Source: Photobacterium sp. GB-56
GTDB taxonomy: Bacteria; Pseudomonadota; Gammaproteobacteria; Enterobacterales; Vibrionaceae
Assembly: GCF_003026105.1 (NCBI RefSeq)
Contig: NZ_PYNW01000005.1
Location: forward strand, 124,001-188,000
DNA length: 64,000 nucleotides
Direction: 5' to 3'
In this document: piece after piece, positions 28,503 through 38,301 of the stretch
Numbering within the stretch: position 1 is the first letter of the stretch
Layout: each line of letters begins with the position of its first letter
Made by a program: the position numbers and the translations under genes
The notes under the pieces: generated by a model
Told to the model about the DNA's origin: nothing
What the model saw: the letters and a program-made list of their open reading frames with translations, nothing else
Databases searched by the model: none

Positions 28503-28533
28503 TAAGCCCAGCGAGTTTTGCTGGGCTTTTTTG
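28503..28533 (+). terminator. Intrinsic terminator
   Basis: AAGCCCAGC pairs with GCTGGGCTT around a 7-base loop, followed by TTTT. It closes the TypA-like gene. Confidence 0.88.
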
Positions 28534-28604
28534 TGTCTAACATTTATAGCAATAAATCTATTTAATTGTAGAGTTAATCCATTGCTTGTTAGGCTATTAA
28601 TCTG

Positions 28605-29408
28605 TTATTTCTCATTGACTAAGTATTGTTCGAATGTTTCTAACTGCACTGGATTATCAATACCAAAGTGCTGTTTTAATATTTGATGAAAAGACGAGAC
28701 ATCATTGATAAAAGTTTCTGTAACGGCATCGGCGTGAGCTAACTTCAAACGGTTATTTAAAAGAATATTATTACCATACTCTGTTCTTGCCACGACAACT
28801 ACCTGAGTTGTAAATCGTGAGTTGCTATGGGTGGATGCATAATGATTTGCATATTCAATGTCGCCATCACAGACATAACTCATATCTAAGCTATATTGGT
28901 TTATCCATTGCTCTTGAACTTTACATTGCAACATCATTCCAAAGAACGCATCTTCGATAAATCGAAAGGTTTGTTTCTCTTCTTTAAGCTCTTGATTAAA
29001 CGTAATTGGTAGTGGTGCTCTGGGGGTATTTGAGCCAAAACCAGTATCAACAAGCCATTGTTGTTCATTGAAAGTCACAATATTGACTAAATGCCCGCGA
29101 CCGGATGGATTTTCAGATAAGTGGACTCGAGCTAACTTTTTCTCCACATTAAATTGAAGCGTTTTAAGTACGCGATTCATTAAGCTATTTAATTCAAAGC
29201 AATATCCGCCTCGATTAGAATAAACGAGCTTATTAAAGATTTTATCTTCTTCAAGTTCGATCGTATAACCATTGACGATATCAAGATTTTCAAAAGGGAT
29301 ACTGCTATGTTGGCTTTGATGCAGAGCGAATAGAGTCGTTAAATCAGGGGATGTGTTTCCTTGAAAACCGATTTTTTCTAAATAAGCTGATAGCATTTCT
29401 TTATTCAT
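28605..29408 (-). CDS. Arylamine N-acetyltransferase
   Basis: The 267-residue protein shows the complete NAT triad: Cys70 in RGGYCFELN, His106 in GRGHLVNIV and Asp121 in WLVDTGFG. NAT enzymes move acetyl from acetyl-CoA to arylamines or hydrazines through the cysteine. SIPFENLDI near the N-terminus is also typical. The physiological substrate is unknown. It is divergent from a GNAT gene 156 bp away. Confidence 0.94.
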   Translation of the reverse strand: MNKEMLSAYLEKIGFQGNTSPDLTTLFALHQSQHSSIPFENLDIVNGYTIELEEDKIFNKLVYSNRGGYCFELNSLMNRVLKTLQFNVEKKLARVHLSENPSGRGHLVNIVTFNEQQWLVDTGFGSNTPRAPLPITFNQELKEEKQTFRFIEDAFFGMMLQCKVQEQWINQYSLDMSYVCDGDIEYANHYASTHSNSRFTTQVVVVARTEYGNNILLNNRLKLAHADAVTETFINDVSSFHQILKQHFGIDNPVQLETFEQYLVNEK

Positions 29409-29567
29409 ATTGGATCTCTAAACTTGTTCTTGCTGAGGGAATGCTTCAATACATTCATTTGTTAAAGCGACTTTGCACCCTCAAGTTAAGTTGAGGTCAA
29501 GGGGGAGCTGAATATTATTTACACTTAAGCCATATATTTCATCATTAAGGAAACGGAGCCAAATGTG

Positions 29568-30083
29568 ATGCAGCAAACAATAGAAAGCCAACGCTTAATT
29601 TTGAGACCATTTACGCTAACAGATGCTGAACGAGTAGCTAACTTGCTAAGTGATCAAAGAATTTCTGACATGACAGCAAATATACCTTATCCATACTCTG
29701 TATCGGATGCACACACTTGGATTCAGGGACATAGCAACATGTTCTTAAGCGGTACAGGTATTGTTTACGCCATCGTTTTAAAACAAACAATGGAAGTCAT
29801 TGGTACGGTTAGTTTCCCGAAAATAGAAAATGGCGTAGGTGTGCTTGGGTACTGGCTGGGTGTTCCTTTTTGGGGAAATGGTTATGCGACTGAAGCGTCA
29901 AGCTTATTAATTTCGTACATGAAAGAGCACTGTGGCTTAACGCAGTTACAAGTAACCCATTTAGCTGATAACGCACGTTCAAGATCGGTTATCAACAAGC
30001 TTGGCGTAACCTATAAAGGTAATCAGATAAACCACATGCAAGGAAAAGAGCGTGAGGTTTGTGTTTACCTTTCTACATTATAA
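29568..30083 (+). CDS. GNAT-family N-acetyltransferase (RimJ/RimL-like)
   Basis: The 171-residue protein follows the RimJ/RimL pattern: SQRLILRPFTLTDAERVANL at the start, IGTVSFPKIENGVGVLGYWL in the middle, and the acetyl-CoA loop region PFWGNGYATEASSLLI followed by ADNARSRSVINKLG. It should acetylate an amine, possibly a protein N-terminus or a small molecule. ATG 29568 has GGAG 9 nt upstream; GTG 29565 is also possible. Confidence 0.9.
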   Translation: MQQTIESQRLILRPFTLTDAERVANLLSDQRISDMTANIPYPYSVSDAHTWIQGHSNMFLSGTGIVYAIVLKQTMEVIGTVSFPKIENGVGVLGYWLGVPFWGNGYATEASSLLISYMKEHCGLTQLQVTHLADNARSRSVINKLGVTYKGNQINHMQGKEREVCVYLSTL

Positions 30084-30149
30084 GCTCACTTTAATGACAC
30101 GGTCTGACATTAAAATACATTTGCAAATGTTGTATTGGTAATTATTAAG

Positions 30150-31001
30150 CTAAATTCTATCAATGACTGATGATATATCACTTAAAAGTAGTTTTGCATC
30201 ATCGCTTTTCAGCTGTAATAAGGCCATAAAAAGGAGATCAGTGATAACATTCTGTGAGGTTCGCGAAGAAATTGAAGAGCTTCGAAATTGTTTTTCATCG
30301 GCAATAGTGTCAATCGTATAGTGGGCTAATTGCCGTAAGGGGCTCTTTTTTATATTTGTTAACGCAATGACTGTCGCGCCTTTGTCGTAAGCTGATTGTG
30401 CTGCCATTATTATCTCACGCCGTTTTCCTGAAAATGAAATAGCGATGAGTATGTCGTTTTTCGTTAATGTATTCGCTGTTGCGATTTGCACATGTGTATC
30501 TTGTTCAGTGAGTGCAGTAATACCTAATTTTAACAGCTTAAAAGTGAGATCTTTGGCGGTTAATGCTGAACCCCCAATGCCTACAATTTGTATGCGATGC
30601 GCTTGATTTAGCCGTTTTACGATAGCTTCAAATTCTGAAAAGTTGATAGCGTTGGTTGTCGCAATCATAGCGTGTGTTTTCTCTTGTATTAACTTTTGTG
30701 CAATCGTTATTGAAGAATCATCGCTATGGATCTTGTTATGAATAGGTCTTTTGGGTTCTAGAATGGCATTTTGTTGAGCAAGATCTTCAATTATGGCAAG
30801 TTTTAGTGCTGTAAACCCCTTAAAACCAAGCCGTTGAGCAAATTTGATCACACCAGATTGTGAAACACCTACCTTTTTCGCTATATCTTGGCTGACATAG
30901 GCACTTAACGAAGCTGGGTCTTCAAGAATAAAGTCTAATATCTTTACTCCATTACTCGATAAGCTACTTCTTTGGTTTTGCATTCGCTCTAAAATACTCA
31001 T
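30150..31001 (-). CDS. murR: MurR/RpiR-family transcriptional regulator
   Basis: The 283-residue protein has an N-terminal RpiR helix-turn-helix (about 1-77; SQDIAKKVGVSQSGVIKFAQRLGFKGFTALK) and a C-terminal SIS sugar-phosphate-binding domain (about 125-255; IVGIGGSALTAKDL, then AISFSGKRREII). It is divergent from murQ-murP, so it most likely represses MurNAc use and responds to MurNAc-6-phosphate, as known for E. coli MurR. The name rests on context plus family. Confidence 0.9.
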   Translation of the reverse strand: MSILERMQNQRSSLSSNGVKILDFILEDPASLSAYVSQDIAKKVGVSQSGVIKFAQRLGFKGFTALKLAIIEDLAQQNAILEPKRPIHNKIHSDDSSITIAQKLIQEKTHAMIATTNAINFSEFEAIVKRLNQAHRIQIVGIGGSALTAKDLTFKLLKLGITALTEQDTHVQIATANTLTKNDILIAISFSGKRREIIMAAQSAYDKGATVIALTNIKKSPLRQLAHYTIDTIADEKQFRSSSISSRTSQNVITDLLFMALLQLKSDDAKLLLSDISSVIDRI

Positions 31002-31174
31002 ATTTCCCTAATTTTATTGAATTAATTATTCAACGAGACCTAAACATTATTCATTTAACCTGAATGGAATTAACTATCTGAATAAATAAGTTATTTTTAT
31101 ATTCTTTAGAATGTTTAAAAGAGTTGTGACTCGTATTTATTCTCTAATTTTGGCACAAAATGAATAATTTTAGT

Positions 31175-31190
31175 TGTGATAACTATCACT
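31175..31190. promoter_or_regulatory. CRP-like site upstream of murQ
   Basis: TGTGATAACTATCACT matches the CRP consensus TGTGA-N6-TCACA at nine of ten key positions and is a near-perfect inverted repeat. It lies 64 bp before the murQ start in the murR-murQ intergenic space, a normal activator position. CRP control of a sugar PTS operon is expected. MurR could also bind here. Confidence 0.7.
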
Positions 31191-31253
31191 TAAATGAATT
31201 TTTTATTCTATATGATGCCTCTCAACAAAACCTCCAAGTGAAGAGAGCAGATA

Positions 31254-32159
31254 ATGAAAATTGATCTAACAACCTTAGTGACAGAAAGCCGAAATAAAGA
31301 TAGTGAAAACATCGATATGCTATCAACGGTTGAGATGTTGAAAGTTATCAATCAAGAAGACAAGAAAGTGGCACTTGCAGTAGAAGCCATTATTCCTGAA
31401 ATTGCCAAGGTTGTTGATCTTATCGCTAATGCTTTCCAATCTGGTGGACGTTTGATTTATACCGGTGCGGGTACATCAGGTCGATTAGGTATTTTGGATG
31501 CCAGTGAATGTCCTCCTACATACGGTTCTAATCCCGATTTGGTGGTTGGCTTAATTGCTGGTGGTCATACAGCGATTTTAAAGGCGGTTGAAAATGCAGA
31601 AGATAATGTTGAATTAGGTGCAAGTGACTTACAACAGATTGGTTTTAATGAAAAAGATGTGCTTGTTGGCATTGCTGCAAGCGGACGTACGCCGTATGTC
31701 TTAGGTGCAATGAATTACGCAAAAAGTATCGGTGCAACCGTTGCTACCTTAAGTTGCAATGCGAATAGTCCAATGACGCAGATAGCAGATATTTCATTAA
31801 CCCCCATTGTTGGGCCTGAAGTGGTAACGGGCTCTTCAAGAATGAAGGCCGGTACTGCACAGAAATTAGTACTAAATATGTTAACCACAGGGGCAATGAT
31901 CCGTACTGGGAAAGTCTTTGGAAACTTAATGGTTGATGTTGAAGCAACCAACGCCAAACTTATCCAACGTCAAAAAAATATTGTAGTTGAAGCGACAGGG
32001 TGCAGTGAATTACAAGCAGCGGAGGCACTTGCGCAGTGTAATAACCATTGTAAAACCGCAATCCTTATGATTTTACTTGATATTGATGCTGAGTTGGCGA
32101 CTGCAAAACTCGGTAAGCATCATGGCTTTATTCGTCATGCACTTTTAGACCAAAAATAA
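31254..32159 (+). CDS. murQ: N-acetylmuramic acid 6-phosphate etherase
   Basis: MurQ cleaves the lactyl ether of MurNAc-6-phosphate to give GlcNAc-6-phosphate and D-lactate. The 301-residue protein has the SIS signature [20 protein letters not shown] with the catalytic glutamate E85, and [14 protein letters not shown] and [18 protein letters not shown] further on. It is followed 31 bp later by murP. Its product feeds NagA, encoded at 59443-60576 in this window. An AAGAGAGCAG ribosome site precedes the start. Confidence 0.96.
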   Translation: MKIDLTTLVTESRNKDSENIDMLSTVEMLKVINQEDKKVALAVEAIIPEIAKVVDLIANAFQSGGRLIYTGAGTSGRLGILDASECPPTYGSNPDLVVGLIAGGHTAILKAVENAEDNVELGASDLQQIGFNEKDVLVGIAASGRTPYVLGAMNYAKSIGATVATLSCNANSPMTQIADISLTPIVGPEVVTGSSRMKAGTAQKLVLNMLTTGAMIRTGKVFGNLMVDVEATNAKLIQRQKNIVVEATGCSELQAAEALAQCNNHCKTAILMILLDIDAELATAKLGKHHGFIRHALLDQK

Positions 32160-32190
32160 TAAAACAATCGGTTATATCGAGGATCATAAG

Positions 32191-33645
32191 ATGGCCAAAG
32201 TAACTGCTTCAATGATGCAAGAGATACTCACTGCAATCGGCGGTAACGAAAACGTTATTAAATGCGGTAATTGCATGACGCGATTACGTCTTACACTACG
32301 AGATGACAGCTTAGCTGATCGTGACTCAATCAAACGTATTGCAGGCGTGATGGGGTTAGTTGAAAGTGACGATCAATTTCAGATTGTGTTAGGACCGGGC
32401 AAAGCACAAACTGCAGCTGAAATGATGAATAGTATGCTTGAGAACGAGCAAGGTGAGGAGAAAACTTCTCCAAAAACACATTCCGACCTAAAAGATGTGG
32501 CTTCTGCACATAAACAGCAATTAAAGAAAAAACAAACCAGTGCAGCACAACGCTTTCTAAGCAAGTTTGCAACTATATTTACGCCTTTAATCCCCGGTTT
32601 CATTGCTGCAGGTTTATTACTCGGTATCGCGACCTTGCTGGAACAACTTTTTGTTATAGGGCAGGCCTCGCCTAATGCGCATTTACTTGATTTAATTGCG
32701 TATATGAAAGTTTTCAGTAAAGGTTTATTTAGCTTCTTAAGTATCCTTATTGGCTACAATGCGCAGCAAGCGTTTGGTGGTTCAGGGGTAAACGGTGCGA
32801 TTTTAGCGTCACTGTTTGTACTTGGTTATAACCCAGATGCAACGTCTGGCATTTTCTCTGGAATGAACGACTTTTTCGGCAATGGTATCGATCCACGAGG
32901 CAATATTATTGGGGTTCTGATTGCTGCCATTATTGGTGCAGGCGTTGAGAAAAAAGTCCGCCAATATATTCCAGATAATTTAGATATGATCTTAACTTCT
33001 ATGATCACCTTGTTGATTATGGGCGCTGTTACCTTTGTGATTATCATGCCAATTGGTGGTGAGCTATTTAAGGGGATGTCATGGTTATTTATCAACTTAA
33101 ATGGTAATCCATTCGGTAGTGCGATCTTAGCCGGTTTATTCTTAATCTCAGTGATGTTTGGTATTCACCAAGGTTTTGTTCCGGTTTACTTTGCTCTTAT
33201 GGACGCACAAGGATTTAACTCACTTTTCCCGATTTTAGCCATGGCAGGAGCAGGGCAAGTAGGTGCAGCACTGGCTTTATATGCTAAAGCGAAAAAAGAA
33301 TCTTTGTTACGTCTGCAGGTAAAAGGGGCGATCATTCCGGGATTATTAGGTATCGGCGAGCCGCTTATCTATGGTGTGACATTACCGCGGGTTAAACCTT
33401 TTGTTACTGCATGTGTGGGGGGCTCTGCGGGTGGTTTCTTTATTGGGTTAGTATCGTATCTGGGATTACCGATTGGTTTAAATACAGTATTTGGTCCATC
33501 TGGTATTGTTGCTTTACCGTTAATGACCTCAAGTTCTGGTATCTTTGCAGGTATGGCCATTTTTACCATTGGTTTGCTGATTGCTTATATCGTAGGTTTT
33601 GTCGCAACATGGTTCTTTGGTACGAAAAATGTCGATTTAAGTTAA
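32191..33645 (+). CDS. murP: PTS N-acetylmuramic acid transporter, EIIBC
   Basis: MurP imports and phosphorylates MurNAc. The 484-residue protein starts with an EIIB domain (phospho-cysteine C28 in [10 protein letters not shown]), then a charged linker (about 85-115, [15 protein letters not shown]) and a ten-helix EIIC domain ([58 protein letters not shown]). No EIIA is present; Crr is the usual donor. The gene order murQ-murP, divergent from murR, supports the substrate. Confidence 0.94.
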   Translation: MAKVTASMMQEILTAIGGNENVIKCGNCMTRLRLTLRDDSLADRDSIKRIAGVMGLVESDDQFQIVLGPGKAQTAAEMMNSMLENEQGEEKTSPKTHSDLKDVASAHKQQLKKKQTSAAQRFLSKFATIFTPLIPGFIAAGLLLGIATLLEQLFVIGQASPNAHLLDLIAYMKVFSKGLFSFLSILIGYNAQQAFGGSGVNGAILASLFVLGYNPDATSGIFSGMNDFFGNGIDPRGNIIGVLIAAIIGAGVEKKVRQYIPDNLDMILTSMITLLIMGAVTFVIIMPIGGELFKGMSWLFINLNGNPFGSAILAGLFLISVMFGIHQGFVPVYFALMDAQGFNSLFPILAMAGAGQVGAALALYAKAKKESLLRLQVKGAIIPGLLGIGEPLIYGVTLPRVKPFVTACVGGSAGGFFIGLVSYLGLPIGLNTVFGPSGIVALPLMTSSSGIFAGMAIFTIGLLIAYIVGFVATWFFGTKNVDLS

Positions 33646-33686
33646 AATGATAAGGAAGGCTTCTTAGTATAAAAGATGAAGTAAAT

Positions 33687-33714
33687 AAAAAACGGTGCAA
33701 AGTGCACCGTTTTC
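33687..33714. terminator. Bidirectional terminator
   Basis: AAAACGGTGCA pairs with TGCACCGTTTT around AAG. It separates murP (plus) from a convergent lipoprotein gene (minus). Confidence 0.85.
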
Positions 33715-33800
33715 AGGGTAAGTTGAGTTTTTAAAAGTGATATATTTATGGTTTAACTTACCGCTCATAAAAATTAAATTTTTTATATAATAAAGAATCA

Positions 33801-34214
33801 TTAGCTAGATAATGAATTACAAACTTCTTTTGTTACAGTGTCAGTTGTAAAGCCACCAGATCCTGAAAACCAATAACGTATACCAAGTCCATTGTGTATC
33901 TCATAGCCGTATTTTTCACATAAGTAAGGAAAGGAGTCTTTTTCTACATCTGATTTATATATTGTCCATTGCCAGTGTGGGTTTCGTAACATGTATGCAA
34001 TAGTCATTAGTGATTTTTCACTATCAAAATATACTTTAGCTGTAGCGCCTCTCATACCCTCAATTTCAGTATCATTAACACTTTTTGCTATTTCATTCTT
34101 AATTTGCGGAGGTAGATTTCCTTGATATTCAGATTCTGGAAGAGATATACTTAATGTTTGACATCCTGTCAATGTAATCATCAAAAAAATAGAGCTAAGA
34201 ATTATTTTAGACAT
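33801..34214 (-). CDS. Hypothetical lipoprotein
   Basis: The 137-residue precursor has a signal peptide ending in the lipobox LTGC (Cys18). The mature protein is about 120 residues with two further cysteines (YLCEKYG and KEVCNSLS, close to the end) that may pair. WQWTIYKSDVEKDSFPYL and the glycine-rich FSGSGGF stand out. There is no Asp at +2, so outer-membrane sorting is expected under the usual rule. Family not recognised. Confidence 0.75.
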   Translation of the reverse strand: MSKIILSSIFLMITLTGCQTLSISLPESEYQGNLPPQIKNEIAKSVNDTEIEGMRGATAKVYFDSEKSLMTIAYMLRNPHWQWTIYKSDVEKDSFPYLCEKYGYEIHNGLGIRYWFSGSGGFTTDTVTKEVCNSLSS

Positions 34215-34430
34215 GATACTTCCTGTTTGACTTACTAATTAAGAATAAAATAGTAGTATTTAACATTAAGCATTATCAAGTAAAAATTTACTTTTATGTA
34301 TGGGAAATATTCTGAATGTGATAAGTGTAATAATTTGTTAAATTAACGATATAAAATTTTTGGAGCTTTAAGACTTATTATTACGATCTGAAAAGTTAAT
34401 TATAAAAAAGTTTACCAACACTTGTGCAAT

Positions 34431-34455
34431 AAAGCGGAGCAAAAGGCTCCGCTTT
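34431..34455 (-). terminator. Hairpin terminator, weak tail
   Basis: AAAGCGGAGC pairs with GCTCCGCTTT around a short loop. Read on minus it ends in TTTATT. It probably closes the C13 peptidase-like gene. Confidence 0.65.
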
Positions 34456-34499
34456 GTCGTTTGTTACTCCAGAGAACGATATAGTTTGAAATAATAATA

Positions 34500-35333
34500 T
34501 TATTGAGATATTTCTTTTAACTTATCGATAATGGGTTTTGACGTAATCATCATTGGCTGTGAATTCTCGAATCCCATTTTATTTTCTTTAACTGTGATTC
34601 TGGCTTTTGCCGCGATGAAGGCCATTATAAATGAAGCATTTTGTGCAAGCTGTTCTTTAAAGAAAGCTTCACCAAAATAGGTAAATTCAGAGGTGTTGGT
34701 ACAACCAAATGATGGTTGGCTTGGATTGCTCGCGGTAATAACTAAAGTATGTAAACCTGCAATTTCATTAGCGAATTGTCCTGAGAAACACGATGAAACC
34801 ACGACAACTTTCCACTTTATTTTTGACTCAACGAGGGATTTTTTAAGATCTTTAGGTGTTATTAACTCTTTATGGTGCGGCCAAAATTTAGAGTGTAAGC
34901 CTTTTTCAAAAGAACCATGTCCAGTAAGAAAAAGAAAAACAATATCTTCATTTTTGTCGATAGTATTACCAATATCTTTTAATACATTATCAAGATTCGA
35001 TAGTGTAGCCATCGGAGCTTCATTGATAGTTGATGAGTGATTAATCAATGTGACAGAGCGTCCTTTGGTATCAAATTTGTTATCAAATAACTGTTGTGCA
35101 TATTTAACTTCTTTACTAAATACGTTCTGACTAGAGTCTGCAGCAAAACCTACAAAATATAAGTCTGTTTTATTTGGGCGTTGTGGTAACAATTTTGAAG
35201 TTTGCTGTTCAACTAAAGATGGTTGAGCTAGCAGAAGTTCCTTCGACGCACAGCCTGAAAGAATTGCGAAAGAAAGTGCGATAAGTATTAATTTAGGAAC
35301 AGAAGTAATGGGCTGAATGGTTGCATTTAACAT
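34500..35333 (-). CDS. Legumain-like C13 family peptidase lipoprotein
   Basis: The 277-residue precursor has a signal peptide ending LSGC (lipid-bearing Cys28). The mature domain follows the caspase/legumain fold order: LYFVGFAADSSQNVF, then IVFLFLTGHGS with the catalytic His139, then VVVVSSCFSGQFA with the catalytic Cys182, then LVITASNPSQPSFG. This His-then-Cys spacing fits clan CD, family C13. Bacterial members are often lipoproteins of unknown substrate. It may cleave after asparagine, which is inference. It is single, between two terminators. Confidence 0.82.
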   Translation of the reverse strand: MLNATIQPITSVPKLILIALSFAILSGCASKELLLAQPSLVEQQTSKLLPQRPNKTDLYFVGFAADSSQNVFSKEVKYAQQLFDNKFDTKGRSVTLINHSSTINEAPMATLSNLDNVLKDIGNTIDKNEDIVFLFLTGHGSFEKGLHSKFWPHHKELITPKDLKKSLVESKIKWKVVVVSSCFSGQFANEIAGLHTLVITASNPSQPSFGCTNTSEFTYFGEAFFKEQLAQNASFIMAFIAAKARITVKENKMGFENSQPMMITSKPIIDKLKEISQ

Positions 35334-35530
35334 GTTCTTTATTGATCTTTTTAGTCATTGATAATTCTTTATACAAAACTGAAGACTTAAATTAGAGCAA
35401 TAAATACAGTTTATCGAGTGGCTTCACAACCTCATTTGTAATTTATTTACATTGTAAGTATAAAAACTTTGTTAATTAAGAAGCTGAAAGAGTAGGTTTC
35501 ACGATTATATTTTCTGTAAATAATGAATAA

Positions 35531-35566
35531 AAAAGCCGCCATAGTTAGGTAGGGAACTATGGCGAC
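35531..35566 (-). terminator. Intrinsic terminator of pflB
   Basis: CGCCATAGTT pairs with AACTATGGCG around a 7-base loop. Read on minus it is followed by GCTTTTTT. It sits 55 bp after the pflB stop, making pflB the last or only gene of its unit. Confidence 0.88.
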
Positions 35567-35620
35567 AAAATGGTAATACCTAGGTAGTTAGTCGGATATT
35601 ACCAATGTAGTAGCTATTTA

Positions 35621-37918
35621 TTAAATCTTATTAGTAAAGGTACGGCTAATTACATCTTGTTGTTGTTCACGAGTCAGTGAGTTGAAACGCACTGCGTAAC
35701 CAGAAACACGAATTGTTAGCTGTGGGTATTTCTCTGGGTGCTCAACAGCATCAAGTAACATGTCACGGTTTAATACGTTCACGTTTAGGTGTTGACCACC
35801 TTCAATGCCATCTGTTGTGCCTGCTGCTTCGTGGTGGAAGTAACCATCCATTAGTGCTGCAAGGTTTTGTTTCTGTGTTTCTTCATCTTTACCTAATGCA
35901 TTTGGCACGATAGAGAAGGTGTATGAGATACCGTCTTTCGCGTAAGCAAATGGGAGTTTAGATACAGATGTTAGTGATGCAACCGCACCGTTTTCATCAC
36001 GACCGTGCATTGGGTTTGCACCTGGGCCAAATGGCATACCAGCACGACGACCACAAGGGGTATTACCTGTTTTCTTACCGTACACAACGTTTGATGTGAT
36101 GGTTAAGATTGACTGTGTTGGAATTGCTTCACGGTACATGTGCATTTTCTGAATTTTCTTCATGAAGCGCTCAACAAGGTCGCAAGCGATATCATCAACA
36201 CGTGGATCGTTGTTACCGAATTTAGGGTAGTCACCTTCGATGTTAAAATCGATTGCTACGCCATCTTCGTCACGTACTGGTGTTACTTTCGCAAATTTAA
36301 TTGCTGATAATGAATCAGCAACAACAGAAAGACCTGCAATACCACATGCCATAGTACGGCGTACATCGCGATCCATTAATGCCATTAGTGATGCTTCGTA
36401 GCTGTAACGGTCGTGAGAGTAGTGGATGATGTTCAGTGCTGTCACGTATTGTGTTGCTAACCAATCTAACATTGAATCAAAGCGTGGCATTAGTGAATCA
36501 AAGTCTAATACTTCATCTTCAATTTTTGCTACTTGTGGGCCAACTTGGGCTTTAGATTTTTCATCAATACCGCCGTTAATAGTGTATAGCAGACCTTTTG
36601 CAAGGTTAGCGCGTGCACCAAAGAACTGCATGTGTTTACCAACAACTTGTGGGCTTACACAACATGCGATTGCGTAGTCATCGTTGTTGAAATCAGGACG
36701 CATTAGATCATCGTTTTCGTATTGAACAGATGATGTTTCAATCGATACTTTCGCTGCGTACTTTTTAAAGGCAATAGGGAGTTGCTCAGACCAAAGAATA
36801 GTCATGTTTGGCTCTGGTGCAGGACCCATTGTGTGTAGTGTGTGTAGGTAACGGAATGTGCTCTTCGTTACTAAAGTACGACCGTCAACACCCATACCAG
36901 CCATTGCTTCTGTTGCCCAGATTGGGTCGCCAGAGAACAGTGAATCGTACTCAGGTGTACGTAAGAAACGAACCATACGTAGCTTCATGATGAAGTGGTC
37001 GATCATCTCTTGCGCTTCTTGCTCGTTGATCAAGCCGTTTTGAATATCACGCTCGATAAATACATCAAGGAATGTTGATGTACGACCTAGTGACATTGCT
37101 GCGCCGTTTTGAGATTTAACCGCTGCTAGGTAGCCAAAGTAAGTGAACTGAATCGCTTCTTGTGCTGTGCGAGCAGGTGCAGACATATCGATGCCGTATT
37201 TCAAGCCCATTTGACGGATGTCTTCTAGTGCTTGAACTTGATCTGCTAACTCCTCACGTAGGCGAAGTGTTTTTTCTAGATCATGGCCTTGCTCTAGGAA
37301 TGCTTGAGTTGACTTGTATTGTTCTTGCTTGTCAGCTTTTAGAAAATCAATACCGTATAGCGCTAGACGACGGTAGTCACCAATGATACGACCACGACCG
37401 TAAGCATCTGGAAGACCTGTGATAATACCAGATTTACGACATGCTAGGATTTCTTTAGTGTATAGGTCGAAACATGCTTTGTTGTGTGTTTTACGGTAGT
37501 CAGTGAAGATCTTCTCTACACTTTCATCCAGTTTGCGACCGTATACTTCACACGAGTTTTTCACCATGCGAATACCACCGTTAGCGATGATTGAACGCTT
37601 AAGTGGTTTATCAGTTTGTAGACCTACGATTTTTTCGAGATCTTTATTGATGTAGCCTGCATCGTGAGAAGTAATTGTTGATGGTAAATCAGTATCGAAA
37701 TCAACCGGCGCGTGAGTGCGGCTTTCTTCTTTAATACCTTCTAGAACGGTATTCCATAGTGATGTTGTTGTTTCTGTAACATCGGCTAGGAAAGACTCAT
37801 CCCCTTCATAAGGCGTGTAGTTAGTCTGGATGAAGTCACGAGTGTTAACTTCTTGCTGCCAGTTACCTGCGCTAAAACCTTTCCACGCTTCTAACATTTC
37901 TGTAGTAGGGATTGTCAT
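35621..37918 (-). CDS. pflB: Formate C-acetyltransferase (pyruvate formate-lyase)
   Basis: PflB converts pyruvate and CoA to acetyl-CoA and formate during anaerobic growth. The 765-residue length fits. The catalytic pair C419-C420 is in [12 protein letters not shown], and the radical glycine is G740 in RVSGYAVRF. The protein must be activated by the radical-SAM enzyme PflA, whose gene usually follows; here a terminator follows instead and no pflA or focA is in the window. An AGGTAAACATT ribosome site supports the start. Strong, biased codon use suggests high expression. Confidence 0.97.
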   Translation of the reverse strand: MTIPTTEMLEAWKGFSAGNWQQEVNTRDFIQTNYTPYEGDESFLADVTETTTSLWNTVLEGIKEESRTHAPVDFDTDLPSTITSHDAGYINKDLEKIVGLQTDKPLKRSIIANGGIRMVKNSCEVYGRKLDESVEKIFTDYRKTHNKACFDLYTKEILACRKSGIITGLPDAYGRGRIIGDYRRLALYGIDFLKADKQEQYKSTQAFLEQGHDLEKTLRLREELADQVQALEDIRQMGLKYGIDMSAPARTAQEAIQFTYFGYLAAVKSQNGAAMSLGRTSTFLDVFIERDIQNGLINEQEAQEMIDHFIMKLRMVRFLRTPEYDSLFSGDPIWATEAMAGMGVDGRTLVTKSTFRYLHTLHTMGPAPEPNMTILWSEQLPIAFKKYAAKVSIETSSVQYENDDLMRPDFNNDDYAIACCVSPQVVGKHMQFFGARANLAKGLLYTINGGIDEKSKAQVGPQVAKIEDEVLDFDSLMPRFDSMLDWLATQYVTALNIIHYSHDRYSYEASLMALMDRDVRRTMACGIAGLSVVADSLSAIKFAKVTPVRDEDGVAIDFNIEGDYPKFGNNDPRVDDIACDLVERFMKKIQKMHMYREAIPTQSILTITSNVVYGKKTGNTPCGRRAGMPFGPGANPMHGRDENGAVASLTSVSKLPFAYAKDGISYTFSIVPNALGKDEETQKQNLAALMDGYFHHEAAGTTDGIEGGQHLNVNVLNRDMLLDAVEHPEKYPQLTIRVSGYAVRFNSLTREQQQDVISRTFTNKI

Positions 37919-38301
37919 AATGTTTACCTCAATAGGTGATATATGCGAATGCGTTATGATGAAACTGACTCACCATAAACTTAAAATCTGATGTGTGTTG
38001 AGCACGATCGGCTGATTTAATTCACTGCTTTGGAAGCCTATTTTTTATTATTCAACAGTCGTCATTTCGCTGTCTTAACTGCTTCTTGGCTTGAGATAAA
38101 TACTATGATTTATAAGGCTATGAGTAAAATGAATGGTTTTCATTTTTTAAATGCATTGAATGCATACATGTGAATAATACATGATGTATAGATAGATATA
38201 TGTATTAATAAACAATGTGTTATACGTTTATTTGTATCAATATGATGTTAGAAGCATTTTGTTGTGTTTAAGAACTTTAATTCAAAAAAAGTTTAGACTT
38301 A
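37919..38301. other. Upstream region of pflB, 383 bp
   Basis: AT-rich sequence between the divergent-facing end of the ETF-QO gene and the pflB start, both on minus. It should hold the pflB promoter. I saw no clear FNR palindrome (TTGAT-N4-ATCAA), and no gene. Confidence 0.4.

Noticed and set aside
37919..38301. FNR site upstream of pflB
   Set aside because: No sequence close to TTGAT-N4-ATCAA was found by eye, so oxygen control is expected from known biology but not supported here.
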